Positions 5,793 to 8,452 of a stretch of DNA of 8,452 bases are shown here, one piece after another. Origin of the DNA: an uncultured Clostridia bacterium (GTDB lineage: Bacteria; Bacillota; Clostridia; Christensenellales; Borkfalkiaceae); the NCBI GenBank assembly GCA_947629845.1, contig CANRFD010000056.1, forward strand, positions 1 through 8,452, in the 5' to 3' direction. Position 1 is the first letter of the stretch; every line of letters begins with the position of its first letter. A model generated the notes under the pieces. The model did no database searches and was not told the DNA's origin. It saw only the letters and a program-made list of their open reading frames with translations. The translations under genes were made by a program, and so were the position numbers.

Positions 5793-6376
5793 AGCAAGCG
5801 CTCTTTGTCGATTGCTGTATCCGCGGCGAAACGTCGAGGACGGCGCGCCTTGCACGCGCCTTTTTTCATGCGCTCAAGGGGTACCATGTCTCGCATGTAG
5901 ACGTCGAGGCGCTCGATATCGCCCCGCTCGGGCGGGCGGCGCTGGAAAAGCGCAATACCATGACCGAAAAGGGGGAGTATGCCGACCCCGTGTTCGACCT
6001 CGCAAAGCAGTTTGCCGCCGCGGACATGGTGGTCGTTGCCGCGCCGTTCTGGGACATGGGTATCCCCGCCAAGCTCAAGACGTACTTCGAACATGTGTCC
6101 GTCTCGGGCATTGCCTTCAACGGGGAGACGTGCGAGGGCGTCTGCCGTGCGGAGCGCATGGTGTACTTCACGACGCGGGGGCTGGAGATCCCCGACGGCA
6201 GCGAACAGGAACAGGCGACGCCCTACTTAAAGGCGCTGTGCCGCTTCTTCGGCGTCGGCGAATTTTACGCCGTGTCCTGCTTCGGGCTGGATATGATTTC
6301 GGAACAAGAATGCGAAAGGCGCCTCTCGCTCGCGGAAACCGAGGCGGAAGCGCTTGCCGTAAGTTTGGAGGATTGA
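5789..6376 (+). CDS. Flavodoxin-fold NAD(P)H oxidoreductase, AzoR/NQO-like
   Basis: The product has 195 residues, close to the roughly 200 of FMN-dependent NADH-azoreductases. An N-terminal strand leads to R12-x3-S16-x-T (FMN phosphate loop). APFWDMGIPAKLKTYFEHV (85-103) matches the AzoR flavin-binding segment, and a typical GIAF follows at 107-110. The expected reaction is two-electron reduction of a quinone, azo or similar compound by NAD(P)H; the physiological substrate cannot be read from the sequence. The start is ATG 5789, overlapping the previous TGA (ATGA), with GGGGAG a few bases upstream. An earlier in-frame ATG at 5342 lies inside the ferredoxin gene and is not credible. The gene carries a terminator-like hairpin and T-run about 55-75 nt into its coding sequence. 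Confidence 0.87.
   Translation: MKQALFVDCCIRGETSRTARLARAFFHALKGYHVSHVDVEALDIAPLGRAALEKRNTMTEKGEYADPVFDLAKQFAAADMVVVAAPFWDMGIPAKLKTYFEHVSVSGIAFNGETCEGVCRAERMVYFTTRGLEIPDGSEQEQATPYLKALCRFFGVGEFYAVSCFGLDMISEQECERRLSLAETEAEALAVSLED
5842..5866 (+). terminator. Terminator-like hairpin inside the AzoR-like gene
   Basis: GGCGCG (5842-5847) pairs with CGCGCC (5855-5860) across a 7-nt loop, directly followed by six T residues (5861-5866). The form is that of an intrinsic terminator, but it lies within a coding region, codons 18-26. Active translation would normally mask it. It could trim expression of the last three genes when translation lags. It may also be a chance structure in GC-rich coding DNA. 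Confidence 0.35.
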
Positions 6377-6377
6377 G

Positions 6378-7001
6378 ATGAAAAAGGTATTGCTCGTCAA
6401 CGGCAGCCCGCACGAAAAGGGTTGCACCTTCACCGCCTTGAACGAGGTAAAGACCACCCTCGAAACAGAGGGGGTGGGGGCGGAAATTTTGTGGCTCGGC
6501 ACAAGACCCATAGCGGGCTGCATCGCCTGCCGCTCCTGCCGCAAGACGGGGAAATGCGCGTTCCGAGACGACGCCGTGAACGCTGCGGTCGAAAAACTGC
6601 CCGAGTACGGCGCCATCGTCCTCGGCTCGCCCGTCTATTACGCCGCCCCGAGCGGACAGATTTGCGCCTTTGCCGACCGCCTCTTCTACGCGGGCAGCGG
6701 CTTTCAGGGCAAGCTCGGCGCCGCCGTCGTGAGCTGCAGAAGAGGGGGCGCCTCGGCCGCCTTCGACAGGCTGAATAAGTACTTCACCATCAACAGCATG
6801 CCCGTCGTCTCCTCGCAATATTGGAACCAGGTGCACGGGAATACGCCCGAGGAGGTCTTGCAGGACGGCGAGGGCATGCAGACGATGCGCACTTTGGGGC
6901 GCAACATCGCATGGCTTTTGAAGTGCATCGAGGCGGGCGAGGAGAAGGGGATCGCCTTCCCGCCCTACGAAAAACGCATCACCACCAACTTTGTGCGGTA
7001 A
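6378..7001 (+). CDS. NADPH-dependent FMN reductase-like iron-sulfur flavoprotein
   Basis: The product has 207 residues. It begins KVLLVNGSPHEKGCTFTAL, the FMN-binding GSPxxxGxT loop (9-17) of the NADPH-dependent FMN reductase/flavodoxin_2 superfamily. It continues with C48-x2-C51-x2-C54-x5-C60 and then GSPVYYAAPSGQICAFADR (83-101), the second flavin-contact segment. The cysteine spacing fits the compact CX2CX2CX4-7C motif described for archaeal iron-sulfur flavoprotein (Isf), where it binds a 4Fe-4S cluster, so electron transfer between FeS and FMN is likely. ATG 6378 starts 1 nt after the previous TGA. GGAGG (6367-6371) lies 6 nt upstream, inside the end of the preceding gene. It acts in the cytoplasm, probably as another carrier in the same chain. 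Cluster binding is inferred from cysteine spacing alone. Confidence 0.88.
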   Translation: MKKVLLVNGSPHEKGCTFTALNEVKTTLETEGVGAEILWLGTRPIAGCIACRSCRKTGKCAFRDDAVNAAVEKLPEYGAIVLGSPVYYAAPSGQICAFADRLFYAGSGFQGKLGAAVVSCRRGGASAAFDRLNKYFTINSMPVVSSQYWNQVHGNTPEEVLQDGEGMQTMRTLGRNIAWLLKCIEAGEEKGIAFPPYEKRITTNFVR

Positions 7002-7002
7002 C

Positions 7003-7344
7003 ATGGCGGCGGACGCGCTCGGAAAAGAAGTCGTCGTCACGGTGGATAGACCGCTCGGCAGCGTTCATCCCACGCATAAGGACGTCGTTTATCCCGTAAA
7101 TTACGGCTATATACGGGGAATTTTTGCGGCGGACGGCGAGGAGCAGGACGCGTATCTGCTGGGCGTGGAGGTGCCCGTGCGCGAATTTTGCGGGCGGGTG
7201 ATCGCCGTCATTCATCGCCTGAACGACGTGGAGGATAAGTGGGTCGTCGCACCCGAGGGAACGACGTTCACGCGGGAGGAAATCGCGGAACGGGTGCGCT
7301 TTCAGGAGCGTTATTTCGAAACGGAGATCGTCATGGCCCCCTGA
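7003..7344 (+). CDS. Small inorganic pyrophosphatase-like protein
   Basis: The product has 113 residues, shorter than the 160-220 of ordinary family I soluble pyrophosphatases, yet key parts are present. VTVDRPLGSVHP (12-23) is followed by YPVNYGYI (30-37), matching the YPxNYGxI hallmark. DGEEQD (44-49) stands in place of the DxDPxD metal-binding motif, with Glu for the middle Asp, and D75/D78-K79 occupy the place of later acidic residues. It may hydrolyse pyrophosphate or a related phosphoanhydride, or may have lost that activity. The ATG at 7003 begins 1 nt after the previous TAA; a TTG at 6991 would overlap the previous gene. No clear ribosome binding site is visible, so re-initiation by coupled ribosomes is likely. 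It is the last gene of the operon. Its link to redox genes is unexplained. Confidence 0.8.
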   Translation: MAADALGKEVVVTVDRPLGSVHPTHKDVVYPVNYGYIRGIFAADGEEQDAYLLGVEVPVREFCGRVIAVIHRLNDVEDKWVVAPEGTTFTREEIAERVRFQERYFETEIVMAP

Positions 7345-7417
7345 CCGCCCCGCCGTTTGCGCCCTAAAAAGCATATCACTATCGACATTGTGCGGTATGC
7401 GGGGAAAATATATGGGA

Positions 7418-7453
7418 TCGCCCGAGCGTTTTTCGCCCGGGCGGTATTTTTTT
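7418..7453 (+). terminator. Intrinsic terminator of the redox operon
   Basis: An 11-bp stem with one mismatch and one wobble forms between 7418-7428 and 7434-7444 (core CGCCCG with CGGGCG) across a TTTTT loop. TA and seven T residues (7447-7453) follow. It lies 74 bp after the last stop codon of the operon. Confidence 0.85.
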
Positions 7454-7537
7454 GCCCCCATGTAAGCCACCTTTTCTTGCCCCCCACGGAAGTCATTTTT
7501 TGTGCCCTCTCGGGAGCCGTCTTTTCTTGCCCCCTCC
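7447..7537. repeat. Degenerate tandem repeat, period about 24-26 bp, in 3' spacer
   Basis: Repeat starts lie near 7447, 7472, 7498 and 7522. Each opens with a T-run, then (T/C)TTGCCCC or GTGCCC; the first three continue to a segment such as GTAAGCCA, GGAAGTCA or GGGAGCCG. The first T-run is also the tail of the operon terminator. The last copy runs into a hairpin and a G-rich block. No gene overlaps the array. Confidence 0.65.
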
Positions 7538-7561
7538 ATGGGAGGGGGGTAGGGGGTGGGG
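7530..7561 (+). other. Hairpin plus potential G-quadruplex
   Basis: CCCCCTCC (7530-7537) pairs perfectly with GGAGGGGG (7541-7548) across a 3-nt loop. From 7540 to 7561 four G-runs of 3, 6, 5 and 4 are separated by A, TA and T, the classic intramolecular G-quadruplex pattern. The two folds share bases and would exclude each other. The element lies just past the 3' end of the minus-strand gene. No T-run follows on either strand, so it is not a standard terminator. Confidence 0.55.
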
Positions 7562-7576
7562 CACCAAATTGCCTTA

Positions 7577-8224
7577 TCAGTCTGCGGGCGCTTGCGTCGT
7601 CTCGTCGGCCGTCGGGGCGGCCGTCGGGGTTGCTGCCTCGGCCTTAATCTCGGCGGCCTCTTCCGTGCGGCCGCTCACAAATTCCACCTTTTGGTTCAAA
7701 TTCTGCTCGTTGTTCTTAAATTCGCGCCGCAGGTGGGGGCGTTCCAGCAAAAAGGCGTCCGCCGCCTCCCACAGGGAAAATGAGCCGATGATGGAGAGGA
7801 TCTCCGTAAACAGCGCATTTTTCCCGGTGAGAGCCAAAAACAGGTAGACGGCGAGCACGGCGGCGCCGAAGATGGCAAGCAGCAGCATTTTGCGGAAATT
7901 CGCAATGAGATCCCACGAAATATCGAAGGATTTCATGGTGTAATGGCGGTGCATGCTCTCCCTGATCTGCGCCTGTTCCGCCTCGGAAAACTCCCCGTGC
8001 AGCCGCAAACGCAGCGGCACATGGGCGGGAATGACGTTGGTCTGCGCCGCGATGTAGTCGTAAATTTCGCCGTTCAAGTCCCGTTCTCCCTTCATGGAGA
8101 GGGGATCGTACAGCTCTACGCTGCCGAGGTCGACGTCCACAACGGCATTGCCGTCCCCGTCGCGGATGCGCTCGATATATTGCAGCAGTTCCTGTTTTTC
8201 CCGCTTCCTCGCCTTTCTGTCCAT
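7577..8224 (-). CDS. Conserved-looking two-pass membrane protein of unknown function
   Basis: The product has 215 residues. The charged N-terminus (KARKREKQELLQYI) is followed by an acidic soluble segment with VDLGSVELYDPLSMKGERDLNG (31-52), then PLRLRLHG (70-77). Two hydrophobic helices follow (about 112-133 and 138-158), then a charged helical stretch (ERPHLRREFKNN). The Ala/Thr/Pro-rich tail (186-215) is probably disordered. No signal peptide is seen, so the N-terminal domain is probably cytoplasmic. I do not recognise a characterised family. Codon use and GC content match the neighbours, arguing for a real gene. The start is ATG at 8224 with GGAGG 5 nt upstream and a strong promoter. It ends in tandem stops, TGA then TAA (plus 7574-7579). 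It appears monocistronic and convergent with the redox operon. Confidence 0.82.
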   Translation of the reverse strand: MDRKARKREKQELLQYIERIRDGDGNAVVDVDLGSVELYDPLSMKGERDLNGEIYDYIAAQTNVIPAHVPLRLRLHGEFSEAEQAQIRESMHRHYTMKSFDISWDLIANFRKMLLLAIFGAAVLAVYLFLALTGKNALFTEILSIIGSFSLWEAADAFLLERPHLRREFKNNEQNLNQKVEFVSGRTEEAAEIKAEAATPTAAPTADETTQAPAD

Positions 8225-8246
8225 GTCACCCTCCGTGTCGTCTCGT

Positions 8247-8275
8247 ATTATAGCACATCATGGCGAAGATTGCAA
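8247..8275 (-). promoter_or_regulatory. Sigma-A promoter with extended -10 for the two-pass membrane protein
   Basis: On the minus strand: TTGCAA (plus 8270-8275), a 17-bp spacer and a perfect TATAAT (plus 8247-8252) preceded by TGC, which makes an extended -10. The predicted start near 8240 gives a leader of about 16 nt. Confidence 0.88.
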
Positions 8276-8375
8276 CGGGGGAAGAAGAAATCGCCCGCCA
8301 CCGCTTACCCCTTTTGCGATCCGCCGCCCCGCGCGGCTTTTGATGACTTTCTTTTTTGGTTTTGCAGGTCGGCGG

Positions 8376-8430
8376 GGCGTGAGCTTGTCCGCGCCGCGTA
8401 GCGGCGCGCTTGTCAAGACAAGCTCACGCC
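8376..8430. repeat. Nested inverted repeat (55 bp) at the right end
   Basis: The outer arms, GGCGTGAGCTTGTC (8376-8389) and GACAAGCTCACGCC (8417-8430), are perfect 14-bp complements. Between them, CGCGCCGC (8390-8397) and GCGGCGCG (8401-8408) form a second perfect 8-bp hairpin with a GTA loop. An extra CTTGTC (8409-8414) repeats part of the left arm and can compete for the same partner, GACAAG. A T-rich segment begins 10 bp after the right arm. The spacer 8276-8452 holds no credible gene. The element could be a dispersed palindromic repeat, part of a terminator, or an RNA with two alternative folds. Confidence 0.75.
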
Positions 8431-8452
8431 GAAATGCCATTTTTGTTTTTTC

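Noticed and set aside
6979..7539. 186-codon minus-strand open frame over the pyrophosphatase-like gene
   Set aside because: It reads through the operon terminator and the 25-bp repeat array; the plus-strand gene has recognisable YPVNYGYI sequence.
7447..7561. CRISPR-like array
   Set aside because: The units are diverged, contiguous and without unique spacers of constant length; no cas genes are present.
8258..8440. 60-codon minus-strand open frame at the right end
   Set aside because: It runs through the nested palindrome and the promoter of the neighbouring gene. It has a highly basic composition and no ribosome binding site; it is most likely translated repeat DNA.

Overview
The window looks like a GC-rich chromosome of an anaerobic member of the Bacillota (class Clostridia). 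The evidence is the strong GGAGG-type ribosome binding sites, near-consensus sigma-A promoters that all have 17-bp spacers, heavy use of TGA as a normal stop codon, and a gene set rich in flavodoxin-fold and 4Fe-4S proteins. A finer placement (for example Christensenellales or Oscillospirales) is a guess. There are nine genes: one partial at the left edge and eight complete. No rRNA, tRNA, CRISPR array or transposase gene is visible.

Left part (1-2421). The C-terminal third of pheT (phenylalanyl-tRNA synthetase beta chain) ends at 783 and is followed by a short degenerate tandem repeat. A block of three terminator-like hairpins separates it from a convergent gene for a two-pass membrane protein with a DUF697/YcjF-like domain (999-2024, minus). 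That gene shares a compact divergent promoter region with a small zinc-ribbon membrane protein (2146-2421, plus), whose promoter predicts a leaderless mRNA.

Middle (2422-7453). A spacer with a GTAG motif every 20-22 bp precedes the promoter of a PAQR/haemolysin III-family membrane protein (2574-3248). A near-consensus promoter at 3314-3342 then starts a tightly packed five-gene operon (3388-7344): (1) an extended SDR (NAD(P)-binding epimerase/dehydratase fold) with a long C-terminal extension ending in a zinc ribbon; (2) a flavodoxin plus two-[4Fe-4S] ferredoxin fusion of the EFR1 type; (3) an AzoR-like flavodoxin-fold protein; (4) a flavoprotein with a compact CX2CX2CX5C cluster motif; (5) a small inorganic-pyrophosphatase-like protein. 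Each junction either overlaps or leaves 1 nt, so the genes are almost certainly co-transcribed and translationally coupled. Together they look like an electron-transfer module (NAD(P)H, FMN and FeS carriers) serving an unknown substrate. An intrinsic terminator closes the operon.

Right part (7447-8452). A second degenerate tandem repeat (about 25 bp) ends in a hairpin and a G-quadruplex-type G-run. Next comes a minus-strand gene for an unrecognised two-pass membrane protein (7577-8224) with a strong promoter. The window closes with a nested 55-bp inverted repeat that no gene explains.

The most unusual points are the SDR/zinc-ribbon fusion and its redox operon, the reduced pyrophosphatase-like protein, the leaderless zinc-ribbon gene, the three different tandem repeats in three intergenic spacers, and the right-end inverted repeat. 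All family names come from recognising motifs by eye; no search was run.
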